64,000 nt of DNA from the NCBI GenBank assembly GCA_023374045.1, contig CM041782.1, positions 184,406,925 through 184,470,924 on the forward strand, given 5' to 3'. Below are positions 1-10,794 of this stretch, piece after piece. This DNA comes from Limonium bicolor. Taxonomy: Eukaryota > Streptophyta > Magnoliopsida > Caryophyllales > Plumbaginaceae. Numbering within the stretch: the first letter of the stretch is position 1; each line of letters starts with the position of its first letter. The notes under the pieces are model-generated. The model was not told the origin of the DNA. It did no database searches and saw nothing but the letters and a program-made list of their open reading frames with translations. Position numbers and translations under genes: made by a program.

Positions 1-118
1 ACTCAATTCCATATTGAGATCAGACCATACGTAGTTCCATATTCTGTGTGCAAGGCCTCGGTGATGAAATAGATCTGATGTGGATTTGAGATGGCTCCCG
101 TATTGTTCTCGGACTGTT

Positions 119-268
119 AGGATGCCCCCTGTGTAGTTCCAAGGATGGTTTTGAAGTATGAGAATGACTCTGTGTAGCTCTAGGGATAGTCTCAAAGTGT
201 GAGAATGCCACCTGCATGGCTCTAGGGATAATCTCGAAGTGTGAGGATGGCTCCCGCATGGCTTCAGC
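119..268. repeat. 41-bp tandem repeat, about 3.5 copies
   Basis: Successive units share 'ctctagggatartctcraagtgtga' followed by 'gratg' and 'gcatggct', with a period of about 41 bases. The repeat keeps a minus-strand frame open, which explains the repetitive peptide seen there; I do not regard it as coding. Confidence 0.6.
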
Positions 269-1220
269 TTGGCTTTGGGAGTGGTGTCGTTGAGACTCGA
301 GTATGACATGGGATAACTCCAGGAAGATCTTTGTATGGCTTCGGATTGCCGCAGTTTCTGATTTCTTTTGATCAAAAGTTACGCTTCAACAACTGCAACT
401 GAAGTTGACTTTCAGCGCGAGACTAGGCAAAGTTCTTACCGATCAGATGCTGATGATGAACTGGTTATGATGCATGCCGGTATTAAATACTGGATACGAT
501 GTAAAATGCATATGCAATTTTTGGAGAAAAGGTATGGCCCTATCTCTATTAATATGAGGTTTTCGAATATAAAACATCTTCGGTTCGATCTTGAGTGATT
601 GTTGAATTGGAATGTGTGAATCACTTTCCTCTCATGGAGGGATGCGGGTCAACCTCTCGTGAGTATAGCTGTGTGTGCTAATGGTGTAATAATACTCTCA
701 ATGCTCGGAGCAGTATTTTCTTTAGAATTCTTTTTGAGGTTTTGGACTTTCCGATCCTCACAAATTTCTCACCTGCAATGGGGTAGGCTGTTTATGTGTG
801 GTGCTTTAATCAAAGAGTCACTCGCACTCTAAAGACCTTGTGAGATAAGGTCACACTCATTCACTCATGGTCCCTTTGGGAAGACGGGACATGTTGATAA
901 CAAGTACAAAGCTTATGATTCATGTTTCAGATCCAGTACTTTCAGTTAACGCTCAATAACTTATGAGTCAGAGGTCTTTATTGGGTTATAACGGGGCTGA
1001 AAGGTACGATGTATGTCACACGGGACTGTGGGATTTATTTGGGAGTTGTGGAGCTTTTGTGCAATAGAAGACGTGTTTCGCCTTTGCCATGGGTGGAATG
1101 ATTAGACGGGTTTTGATAACCTTTTATTGGTTTCTATGGGACATCATTGGTCCTTCTGATTTGGATTTCTCCTTCTTGCCTCTTCTGGTGTTCGATTTGA
1201 ACTTTATTCTCATTTTGTTT

Positions 1221-1392
1221 TTTGGAATTGCATTTGGCTCATCAACTTTCTCAAGCATTCTCTACTTTGTATTTTGGCTTTCAGCATTGGAGTTGCATTG
1301 ACTCATCGATCTTCTCGAACATTTTTGGTGTTCTTTTTTGGTGTTTGGCTTTGGAGTTGCATTGACTCACTGATTTCTTCAAACATTTCATT
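1221..1392. repeat. Degenerate tandem repeat of about 65-70 bp
   Basis: Three diverged units carry 'ttggagttgcattgactca', then 'ttctcgaacat', then 'ttttggctt'. It lies in the non-coding retroelement DNA at the left of the window. Confidence 0.5.
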
Positions 1393-2680
1393 TGTTGTTT
1401 TTGTGGAAGATGGTGGGGTGGGGCCATGGCTCTGGCTCGTTTGAGATCCTCTATTGCAAGGGCAAGTAAGTATATGTACGGTGGCATGTTGTGGAGTTCG
1501 CAGAAAAAGGTTTATCATGAAAAGCTCAGCGGGGCTCACTAAGGGATTATGTTGAGGGCAGTTGAAGCTCTTTGGTTTTGTGGAGATTTTTGATCCTAAG
1601 TGCCTCGTCATTCTCATTAGTTAGAGATTGTTTTCTTACTATTCTCGGATCTTTATGAATCACAGTTAGTATCCTGTTTATCGACATTGATCTCACTTTC
1701 AATCATGCCTCTCCATGTGCTAAAGGAAAGCACAAGTCACTCGTGGTTTTACCTCCGTTGGATCTCTCTACCTTCCCTCATCGCTCGATAGATCGTCCAA
1801 AACACTCAATCGAAATTCAAGAGAAAATACCGCTCTTTGCACACTACTCACTTGGTTTGTGGTGCTAATTTTGATTGGACCCCAGTGTTCATTGATGGGT
1901 CGAGAGATTAGTGGTTCACGCACTCCGCTCAATCATTCTCTCAAGATTTTTCCCAAAGATGTCGTTTCGATACGAGAGCATGCAAACACGACTATCTACA
2001 ATGCAATCTATTGTGGTAATATGGAATTACTATGTATAGGATGCATGAAATGATGAAAAATGAGTGGAGATGGTTGACTGATTTTTTTTTTTTTGATGCA
2101 ATGCATAAGTGGTAAGGATACACCTAGTCTCGCTTGAGCCGGTTCCAGTTGATGGTCCATGAAATTCATCCCGTCAGTGTCGGCCCTGGATATGGTCTAA
2201 CTGTTGGGGTTGTTGTCTGAGAAGTAACTCTCGAGTGAGGTCGGGTTGGTGATTGGCTCCTGGATTTTTTGAATTTTTAGGGAGGGACAACTCCCGCATG
2301 GTGGCCCAAGGATATGACGGAGACTGTTTTTTTTTATTTTTGGATGTATGATTTTTTGGATTTTGGGGAGTGACAACTCCCGCATGGTAGCCCCACGATA
2401 TGATACTTTGAGATAGGGAAAAGTTTGAGCTCGGTTTTCTTTTCTATCCCTCTGAGATCGGGCTCTGGCGGTCGAGATATTGGGATGAAAGTGTGTGTGG
2501 TGTGGTAACAATGAAACACATGGTTATGCAATTTTTGAGATGGACATGACTCGTGAATGATTGATGGAATTGAAATGGCTGGAAGTGCAAGTGACTTTTT
2601 TTTGTGTGGAATGCAATGCATGTGTTTTGCTTTGTGCTCGGTTGCATTTGTTGGTGTTGTTTATTTAGGGGATACCTCCT

Positions 2681-2760
2681 GTAGATACCGTGAATTCTCG
2701 CCCCATAAAGCAAAGTTGATAAATGATATATAACTGTGAGGGGTCGTCCCTTATTCGTTC
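2681..2760 (+). repeat. LTR-like 5' terminus in plus orientation (TGTAGATACC...)
   Basis: The block beginning TGTAGATACC, then 'ctcgccccataaagcaaa' and 'gaggggtcgtc', matches the 5' end of the minus-strand LTR that starts at 10384 (TGTAGACACC, 'ctcaccccataaagcaaa', 'gaggggtcgtc'). The two termini point towards each other. I cannot find a matching 3' end, so this may be a truncated or rearranged copy. Confidence 0.5.
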
Positions 2761-5079
2761 TTTTTACTATATGTGCATGCCAAAAGAAACCAAGTTTTAG
2801 AAAACAACTTTTGAAAACGTGTGTTTTCAAAGTGGTCGATTTTCTCAATATAAACTTTGACGCTCGGTCATTCGCAAATGAAACGGGGAGTGGGGAACCC
2901 TATACACATCGATCTAAGAAAATTCAAAGGGATGTATAAACCTATACATGTAATCTATTCAGAAATGGACGAGAGAGAAAAGAATCATAGGGGAAGAAGA
3001 CCTATACATCATCAATCCTAAAAAAGTCATTAAAATGGGGAAGTGTTGAGCTGGGCTTCTACTGAACTCTTATGGTCCGTTGGGATTCTGGAAGACTGCT
3101 CACGCTCGGGCTCCTGGTTGGCTGCTCGCTCGTCTTCGGGTTCTTGACCGGCTGCTTGTTCATTTTAAGGCTCTTGCGGCGGAGCGATACTGTGATCAAG
3201 CAAAACGGGTTGGTGTTCTTCTGATTTTCAACAGTTTGAACTCGAATCAATGTTGCTGACCTTCATGTCGCTTGACTCGGGTTGGTACACCTCTGATTTT
3301 ATATTTAAATGGTTGGTGTTAGTCTTCATGTCGCTCGGTAAGCTCCACGGGTTGGTACGCCTCTGATTTTTAGCTCGATCCGCTCTGACGAGGGAGATGA
3401 GGGGTATTCTTGAGAAATGAAAAGGTGAATGATCGAGCACAAAATCTTATGTGAAAATCCACCACTTTTGTGAAAACACGAAATGACTAGTACGCTCCAC
3501 AGTAATGACCGCTGCTCTTGGAGGTGGGTAGAACTTCAAAAATAGCGGGTCACGACATGGGGACTAAATCATTTATTTTGAAATACGTTTATGAAAATCA
3601 GCTTTGAAAACTGTTTTCGAAAACTATTTTGAAATAACATTGGTGAAAAAATGTTGTTTGAAATTCGTTTGTAGAAAGTAGGTTTGTAGAAAGTAGGTTT
3701 TCGAAATCTATTTATGAAAATTGTTTTGGAATAACATTCTAAAGATGAAGTGGCAAGATTAAAACCGCAAATGTTTATGAGAAAAATTTGGTGGGATTTG
3801 AAATTAAACGAGCTCGTAAAACAGCTATAAGAGATGTGCAAAAGAGAATTCCGAACGTTTTGAAACAAATTGGTTTGAAAAAGTGGTTTGCACACATGTA
3901 CATCATAAAGTAAATCGTGGCTATATTTGATGTGGAGCTGTAAGTGTTAATGTTGGGATAATCACTTTCCAGGTCAATTATGATTCTGTCTTACCGGGGG
4001 AACCGTCGTCCCTTCACTGTCATCTCTCGGGGTTTTTCTCTGCTATGCCCCTTGCGAGACACGTTATCAAGAAAATCCGGAGTGCTTAAGTTCAAAAGGT
4101 CAGGACACCCGAGATGATAAGGAAACATACGCCACGGCCAGTGATGATCCGACAACACCCCACTTTTCGGAAAACTCGGGGAAGTATTGTATGGGAACGG
4201 GTCTCTCGTCACCTGCACGGTCAAGTGTGTCTAAAGTCCAAATTATTCACTGACTACGTTGTGCCATGTATGGGTATCCGGTAAATACGGGATCCTCTAT
4301 GGACGTATAGCGTGACATTGGGCTTTAGAGACACTCGTGGTGCAGGTGAACAATGGAGAACTGAGCCCATACAATCTTCAGGGTAAGGCAGAAGGACGGT
4401 CAGACAGGCGACATACAAAGGGGTGACTCCCATAAACCCGTCTTAGACACCGGATCAGGTAGCTGGACACTGAAAGCTCAGAGTTCACTATATGCTGGCT
4501 TTGACTCGGATAATGGAGGATTATTTTTGGATCATGAGCCCGAGGTGTTGATCGGAGATCGTACCGCCTCGTGGGTTTGTTCACTGAGAGAGTGACCCTA
4601 GCTCATGGGGAATCAACCGTGGACCGGTCGGGATCCCGTGACATCGTGGGTAAATCGGGTGACACAGAGGAATGCATGTCCTAAGCTACCCACCCATGCA
4701 CCCCACAATCGCAATATAAATATGAAAGCAATAAATAAAGCAGATGAAGTTAGCACAACCTATTCACTAAGAGTTTTATCTTGAGATTAGTGATTACAAA
4801 TTGGTTGTTTATTAACCTAATGGGAAGTTAGCTTCATTCATCCTAAGTGTCTCTTTCTAATCGTGAGCTAATTATTAACCCAATTGTTGTAATGTTTGTT
4901 GAGGATCTAATAAGTCCTATCTGTCCTCATCAGATGCACACTCTAAGTGTGGAGTAGAGTAATCCTAATGGCTTGAAATGAATCTCTTGAAGGTTTCGAA
5001 AGAAGTGGGGAATCCTGACAATCTTGAATGGAGTTCAGTCTTCCTTGAGTTTGAGAAAAACTTACTCAAGTTTTCCCCA

Positions 5080-5091
5080 GCAGAGTCGCCA
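5080..5091 (-). promoter_or_regulatory. Primer-binding site, tRNA-Arg type
   Basis: The minus strand reads TGGCGACTCTGC, complementary to the 3' end of plant tRNA-Arg including CCA. It lies 3 bases from the inferred LTR 3' end (CCACA). A tRNA-Arg primer is characteristic of Ogre/Tat-lineage Ty3 elements. Confidence 0.6.
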
Positions 5092-5867
5092 TTCTGTGGA
5101 GGGTGATTTTTCGGTATGAGGGGGGTCTATCTAAATATGGTCTGACTGAGAAGCCTAGATCCTAGAAATTGCCATTCTGTGGAGGGTGAAAACCCATTAT
5201 TCTTGGCATCCCTCAAATACCTACTAAATCGTCCGTCTTTCCCAGAAAGCATAAAGGGAGTGCCAATGAACACTACACCCGCTCTCAATGGGCTCCACGC
5301 GGACTGATGCCTCTATAAGGCGGAATTGACTCGAGTCGCCACCTAGTTTGACCTAAGGAACTAGGAAGGGAGGAGAAGGGTTCTAAGAACCGTTAATTGA
5401 CTCTGATGATTTATTGCCTATGGATAGGACTTATCTGATCATACTAGAGATTCTGTGTGGGTTCGCACTGGGTTACACCCCTTAGAAGTGGCAACGACCA
5501 CGACTTCGGATTGGTGCCCGAGGAAACCTCGGTCTCCAATTGTCGGGATTGCCTTCTTTCAAAACCTGATTAGAGAGATTCAATTAAAGCCAAAGGATAG
5601 GATTAGGACGGGAAGAGAGAAGAGAGTGGATGAGGCGAGCTTTTCTGCCAAGCTAACGCCAAGAAGACGAATGGGTGAATTCGGATGAGTATAGAATGAG
5701 AATTGGGAAAAGTCCGAGGTTAAGTGAATAGACAAGACTTAGTATCTGATGGTTTGAAGTTTGTGGGATTCGAAGAAGGTTTAAGCGTTTTGAGAGATAT
5801 GCGAGCCACCTTAGAAGGGGAAAAAGGGGTTTTTGTTTGGAATGGGGTCGCACCCTGTGTGGGTTGC

Positions 5868-5907
5868 CTACGTACTCAACTCCCTGTTGAGATCAGACCT
5901 TACGTAG
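5868..5907. other. Two-part hairpin inside the Ogre-like LTR
   Basis: CTACGTA (5868-5874) pairs with TACGTAG (5901-5907), and inside it CTCAAC (5875-5880) pairs with GTTGAG (5886-5891) around the loop TCCCT. The related sequence at 2-18 has CTCAAT/ATTGAG around TCCAT, so the last pair changed on both sides while pairing was kept. Confidence 0.6.
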
Positions 5908-5971
5908 TTCACGGTTTTCGGGTTTTTGGAGATTTTGGGGTTTTGAAGGTTTTGAGGTGTTTGAGAGATTA

Positions 5972-6140
5972 GTCTGTGAGACGCTCGGGTCTGTGAGACA
6001 TTTGGGGTGTTCTTGTAGTGGGAGGTATGAGATATCAAGATCTGTGAGACTCTCGGGTCTATGAGACATTTGAATCTTAAAATGGTGGAGAGATTGAGAT
6101 GTTCGAGTCTGTGAGGCGCTCGGGCCTATGAGACTATGGA
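5972..6140. repeat. Tandem repeat of about 65-70 bp with 'tctgtgagac'
   Basis: Three units begin at about 5972, 6041 and 6106. Each has 'tctgtgagrcgctcggg' followed by 'tctrtgagacattt'. It lies within the Ogre-like LTR. Confidence 0.6.
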
Positions 6141-7226
6141 AGTTTGGAAGAAGTCTGGATTCAGGAGATGTTTTGAGTTTGGGATGCTTTGAGTTTGGAT
6201 AATGATTTGAGTGTGTGAAACAATTAAAGTTTGGGTAGAGATCCCGGATTTGAGATTCTAAAAGGATTGAGGTTTTGGGATATTTTGAATTTAGAGTGAG
6301 ATAATGATGGACTGAATTGTTTGGAGGAATGATTGTCAAAATTGTCTCTCTTAAGGTTTTTTTAAAACCGAAAAATCATTTTTTATTGTAAAAGGGCGGA
6401 TAATCCCGAGGGATTACCCTGTGTACCCCCTCGAACACGACACTTAATTAATGGTAAATGCCGAGGCTCGAAAGATGGGGCAATGAATTTATGCCGAAAA
6501 ATAGGATTCAGAGAGAAGTATCATGAATGGGATACTCTCGGTCAAACCCTAATAACGTCTCTAACTCCCGGGTTTTAAACATTAAAAATCGAAAATACTG
6601 AAATCGAGCGGAAGGGAGTTAGACGATTCTAAAATCCCGGCTGCAACTAAGAAGGTCGTTACTTCCCTAGCACCCTGCCTTGTAAAAATCTAGGCTGCAA
6701 TTAGGGGAGGTTTGTCACCCTAATGCCCCGCCTAAAGAGATCCAGACTGCGACAAGGGAAGGTTATAACCCCAGTGCCCCGCCTCGGATTTTTATTTTTG
6801 GGAAGGAAGACAGTGATGTTCTAACCATGGAGGAAATGCTTTGAAGGTTAGACATCTCCTGCTCCCCGAAAACAAATTATTTGGATTTGAAAACTAAGTT
6901 AGAAAACTTTGAAAGTTGTTCGGAATTCTCGACGAAGAAACACTGATTTTGAGAAATGCTTTTAGGAGAAAACTTTCTATATATGTGAGAAGAACTTTCT
7001 GCAATAGAGAAGAGTTTTCTGTGATGTGAGAAGAGTTTTTCCTTTTTAAATTCCACAAAATGGTTTCTTTGAAAACTTGATGAGACTTGAATAAAATGAT
7101 GGTTTTGAAATTCTTGGATTGAAAGGAATCGGGTTTGAATAAGGTGCTAGAGTTGACTTGACTTGGCTTGATTTGTATTGGAAGACGAGTCGAATCAACG
7201 TTCGGGTTTGACTTGATTTGATTTTC

Positions 7227-7413
7227 TGGTCAAGGTCAAAGCTTGGTCAAGGTCAAAACTTTGGTCAAGGTCAAAGCTTGGTCAAGGTCAAAGCTTGGTC
7301 AAGGTCAAAGCTTGGTCAAGGGTTGGTCAAGGTCAAAGCTTGGTCAAGGTTTGGTCAAGGTCAAAGCTTGGTCAAGGTCAAAGCTTTGGTCAAGGTCAAA
7401 GCTTGGTCAAGGT
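7227..7413. repeat. 17-bp minisatellite (TTGGTCAAGGTCAAAGC)
   Basis: About 11 copies of the 17-base unit, some shortened to 'ttggtcaagg'. The unit contains two GGTCAA steps. It keeps two plus-strand frames open and gives a spurious VKVKAWS-type repetitive peptide. Confidence 0.9.
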
Positions 7414-7552
7414 TCTGACTTTTGTGGAGTTGGGTTGATCTTTGTAAATTGGGTTGATCTTTGGATAATGGGCCGGTTTAAGGTATTGGGCCGACTTGAG
7501 GTCGGGCCAGGTCTAGATTCAGACCGGGCTTGGTAGAATTGGACCGGTCTTG

Positions 7553-7675
7553 TGGGCTTGGGTTTTGGTTCTTGGGCCTCGGGTTTGGGCTTCAGGTTTT
7601 GGGCCTTGGGTTTGGGCTTCGGGTTTTGGGCCTTGGGTTTGGGCTTTGCAATTGGGCCGAGATTGGGCTTTGGGC
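7553..7675. repeat. 27-bp minisatellite rich in GGGTTTGGGC
   Basis: About four copies of a 27-base unit built from 'cttgggtttgggcttcggg' and 'ttttgggc'. It follows the 17-bp minisatellite in the same LTR. Confidence 0.8.
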
Positions 7676-7970
7676 CGAGAGGAGTGTTGGGTTGAGTTTG
7701 GAGATGGGCTGGACTTTGGACTTGGGCCGATTTGAGCTTTTAGTTACAAGTGGGAAAGATGTATTCAAAATAAATCGAATTTCTTTTTTTTTGAAATGAA
7801 ACATCAATTAAAAGAGAGACAACTCAATTGGAGGGGTTGAAAAATTGGAGGGATTTGAAATGAGAACCCTTAAGCTATAATCAACATTCCGAATTCTTTT
7901 CTTTTTTTCTTTTCCATTTTTTTGGGTAAAGTTTTTTAGTGAAATCAAGGATGGTTTGGGATAGGCTTTA

Positions 7971-8118
7971 GGAGTTTGGAAGGTATTATTCCCCACCAAG
8001 CAAATAGAAATGAGCTAGTTGTGGGGTACCTTCAAAGGCTTAAACAGAACTTCAAAGTTTGGAGGGTATTATTCCCCACAAAGCAAATAGAAATGAGCTA
8101 GATGTGGGGTACCCTCCA
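7971..8118. repeat. Direct duplication of about 65 bp
   Basis: Two copies of a block with 'ggtattattccccac', 'aagcaaatagaaatgagcta' and 'tgtggggtacc' occur at about 7971-8035 and 8056-8118. Confidence 0.85.
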
Positions 8119-10384
8119 AGACTTATCATTAAAATGGGTAACCTAATGGGCTTTCTAGGGCTTAATGATAGAAAAACAACAAAGCTGAAGCAATAAATCG
8201 TAATGACAAGGATATAAAACTTTACATACTTAATGGGCAAATGAGTCGAATAATCATGGTGAAAAGACAAACCAAAGTCGACAAAAAAAAGAAAAGAAAA
8301 ATGTTGATCAAATTCCAGGATGATTAAATCAAAGGTCAAGCCGAAAGTATCTTTCCAAATCTTTAATCTATCGAAAGGGGAGTCTAATAAGATTAAGTTA
8401 TGAAACTAAAATTTGCACACCGACTGTCAACTTTCCATGGTTCCAGATTTAAATCTCATATGCGCAAGTCCCGATCGCAAAACAAAAATAGCTACAGATT
8501 AAGCCAAATCGGTGCTCATTTTTTATAACTTTCTTGAACCAGAGGGGATCAAAATTCTTAACGAAAACGCAAGTGAATAATGAGCAAATGACATGCTCGC
8601 ACAAGTCCGAGCAGATGACATCCACGAAGTCAAAATAAGCAGATACTAAGCATAATCAACGACATATCACACGCAACATCCCAGGAACGAATATGAATAT
8701 ACATGAATGGATTTAAGAGTTGCACAGGTTTAGATTGAATACCGAATAGGGAAGGATATCTCCTGCACAGAGACAAACAAACAAACTGGTTAGACTATGA
8801 AAGCTATTCGATAAACAGAATGGAACAAATGAACACTCAAAATGGAAACATAGGTCAAGATAGATCAAAAAACGATGTGTTTCCAGGCCAGACTCAAACG
8901 GTGTATGAGGAGCTCAAACTGAACAGAAGTACAAAACAAGCAAAATTGGTTCAGTTGTTAAACGAATCATATGAACATGACAAGATTGTGAGATAGTGTG
9001 TGAATCAAATATCTGCTCCAAGAGCATATGTAAATAGCAACGCGAGTAAGATCGTTCTCAGATTGTATCCAAAATGTGCCAAGAAACCCGAGAAAGTCAA
9101 ACAAAACGAGGACAGAAACAAACGACAGGGCTGGGAGAGCTTTGAAGCCAAGACCCGCACAAGACCCCCCCGAAATCGGGTTGATATTAGGGCTACTCAG
9201 ACTGGATTTCCCCGGATCCGTCGTGGATAGAGGAAAATGGAGAGCAGAGGGGCAACAACAGAAATAAAATCCCCAAACTCGAACAGGGTTCGAGCGCTTT
9301 GAACGAACAGAAGAAATAGATAACTGAATGCAACGCGGGGAGGGGCCAATCGTTCTCAAATTGAAGATTTGCCCCAGTACTTCGTTAACACAGGTGGTCG
9401 TTTGAGTCCTAATGAGGAAACGAACTTCGGGCATTTGGATTTCGCGTGTTTGAAAGGAGGATTTTCTCCTATTTCCGGTTGTAGATGGGGATGGTCTTAG
9501 GCGGAGATGAGGATTTCAGGTGAATGATTGCTCCAGATGAGATTGTTGAGATGAACGAAGGAGGGTATTGGGAGGGGAGTTGAGTTCGCATTCGGAGAAG
9601 AGGATCGGCGACGAAGGATGAGTGGGTGTTGGGCGGCTAGTAGGGTACTAGTTTTTTGGACTTGGAGATCGACCAAGACTGGGGCAGATGAAGAGAAAAA
9701 AGAAAACTGAAGAAGAAGCCGAGGGAAGAAGATGAAGATGAAGGTCTACTGGTTTTTTCCAATCGAAGGAGTTAGATGGTCGAAGAGAGGAAAGAAGATT
9801 GATCGGGAAAAAGAAAGAATCAGTGTCGCCGCTGTAGTCTGAATAGTAGGGTTTTGCTGATGTTGTTTTATAATGAGAGGGTGGAGTTTAGGGTTTGATT
9901 TGGGTCCAGGTGGATTGGAGTGGAGTGGGCCTGCAGGTCCAATGCTTGAGGTTGTAATGGGTTTAAGGGATTGGGCTAGTCTAAACTTCATTCAAATGTG
10001 GATTGGGTTTGTAAGATGTAAATAAGTGGGTATAAATGAAAATAAAAATGAAAATAACAAATGAAAATGCTAATGCTAAAAGTAATAAAATAAAATATAA
10101 GAAAAAGTGGATAGATGAATAAAAATAAAATAAAATAAAAAATAGAATATAAACAAAACAAAATAAGATAGTAAAATAAGTGAAGGGGACGACCTTGAAA
10201 TTGGATTGTCGATGGAAATTCATTTTCGAAGAATTGTGTTTTGTTCTGAAATGTTTTGAAAAAGATTAAAAAATGATGGTTTCGTTTTAGCACGCACGCT
10301 AATACGTTTTTGACAAAGAAAGGCGACGACCCCTCTTATTATTTCGGAATTTGCTTTATGGGGTGAGAATTTTTGGTGTCTACA

Positions 10385-10777
10385 GGTAGTTGATTTAATA
10401 TGTTCATTAACATATTTATAAGGTATATATATGACCTTTAGGTCTTATACAAATTTATCCCAAGCTTAGAGCACGTTTTTGCTCATATTGCCTTTAAGTA
10501 TTTTCTTGTGTTTTATTTGGTTTAACTGTCTACCAAAGTTTCCTAAGGACTTAATTAGCCTTATTAAATCATAATTGAATATTAAGTCTTGGTAGGCTCT
10601 TTGGGTCCTAACCAAGTTCACTCATAGCTTAGAGCATGTTTTTGCTCAAACTGTATCTTAGTGCTTTATTGCATTTACTATGGTTTAAATTGTTCACTGA
10701 TGTTTCTAAGGCACTTTTTAGCCTTTACATACCATAGTTTAAATGTTTAACAACATATCAAGGTTTGGGGTATTTCA
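10385..10777 (-). mobile_element. Truncated 3' LTR of the LARD-like element
   Basis: This 393-base block is a near-identical direct repeat of 19939-20335, differing by a few substitutions and short indels. On the minus strand it starts TGAAATACCCC at 10777. It is cut at 10385, where the Ogre-like LTR begins, so the rest of this LTR should lie beyond the left edge of the window. Confidence 0.85.
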
Positions 10778-10778
10778 A

Positions 10779-10794
10779 TCTACCCCCCTTAAAA
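10779..10794 (-). promoter_or_regulatory. Polypurine tract of the LARD-like element
   Basis: The minus strand reads AAAAGGGGGGTAGA immediately before the 3' LTR start, preceded by 'ggacgaagttct'. This is the usual arrangement at the plus-strand priming site of plant chromovirus-type Ty3 elements. Confidence 0.75.

Larger units (their letters stand above)
1..5079. other. Non-coding retroelement-derived DNA left of the tRNA-Arg primer site
   Basis: No long reading frame is present on either strand. Read on the minus strand, this is where the internal part of the Ogre/Tat-like element would lie, downstream of its primer site at 5080-5091. The first 37 bases resemble 5874-5910 of the neighbouring LTR in the same orientation, so the left edge may belong to a second LTR copy. 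It also holds short tandem repeats (119-268, 1221-1392), two similar stretches with 'gacaactcccgcatggt' (about 2285-2400) and an LTR-like start in the opposite orientation (2681). Exact element boundaries could not be resolved. Confidence 0.45.
5095..10384 (-). mobile_element. Long LTR of an Ogre/Tat-like Ty3 retrotransposon (5.29 kb)
   Basis: On the minus strand the LTR starts TGTAGACACC at 10384 and ends CCTCCACA at 5095, directly before a tRNA-Arg-type primer site. LTRs of 5 kb are known in Ogre elements. It contains no credible gene, but holds a hairpin (5868-5907), several minisatellites (5972-6140, 7227-7413, 7553-7675), a duplicated 70-bp block (7971-8118) and an A-rich stretch (about 10000-10170). 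Its 5' end abuts a fragment of another element's LTR at 10385, so it appears to have inserted there. The partner LTR is not resolved in this window. Confidence 0.6.

Noticed and set aside
5893..6339. Minus-strand 148-codon frame
   Set aside because: Follows the tandem repeat at 5972-6140 and has Ser/His/Pro-rich repeat composition without any domain.
7218..7536. Possible repetitive structural protein (VKVKAWS repeats)
   Set aside because: Explained by the 17-bp minisatellite, with equivalent peptides in two frames and no start context or flanking gene.
8967..9434. Minus-strand 155-codon frame in the Ogre-like LTR
   Set aside because: No recognisable domain, lies inside an LTR, and length is within chance for this composition.
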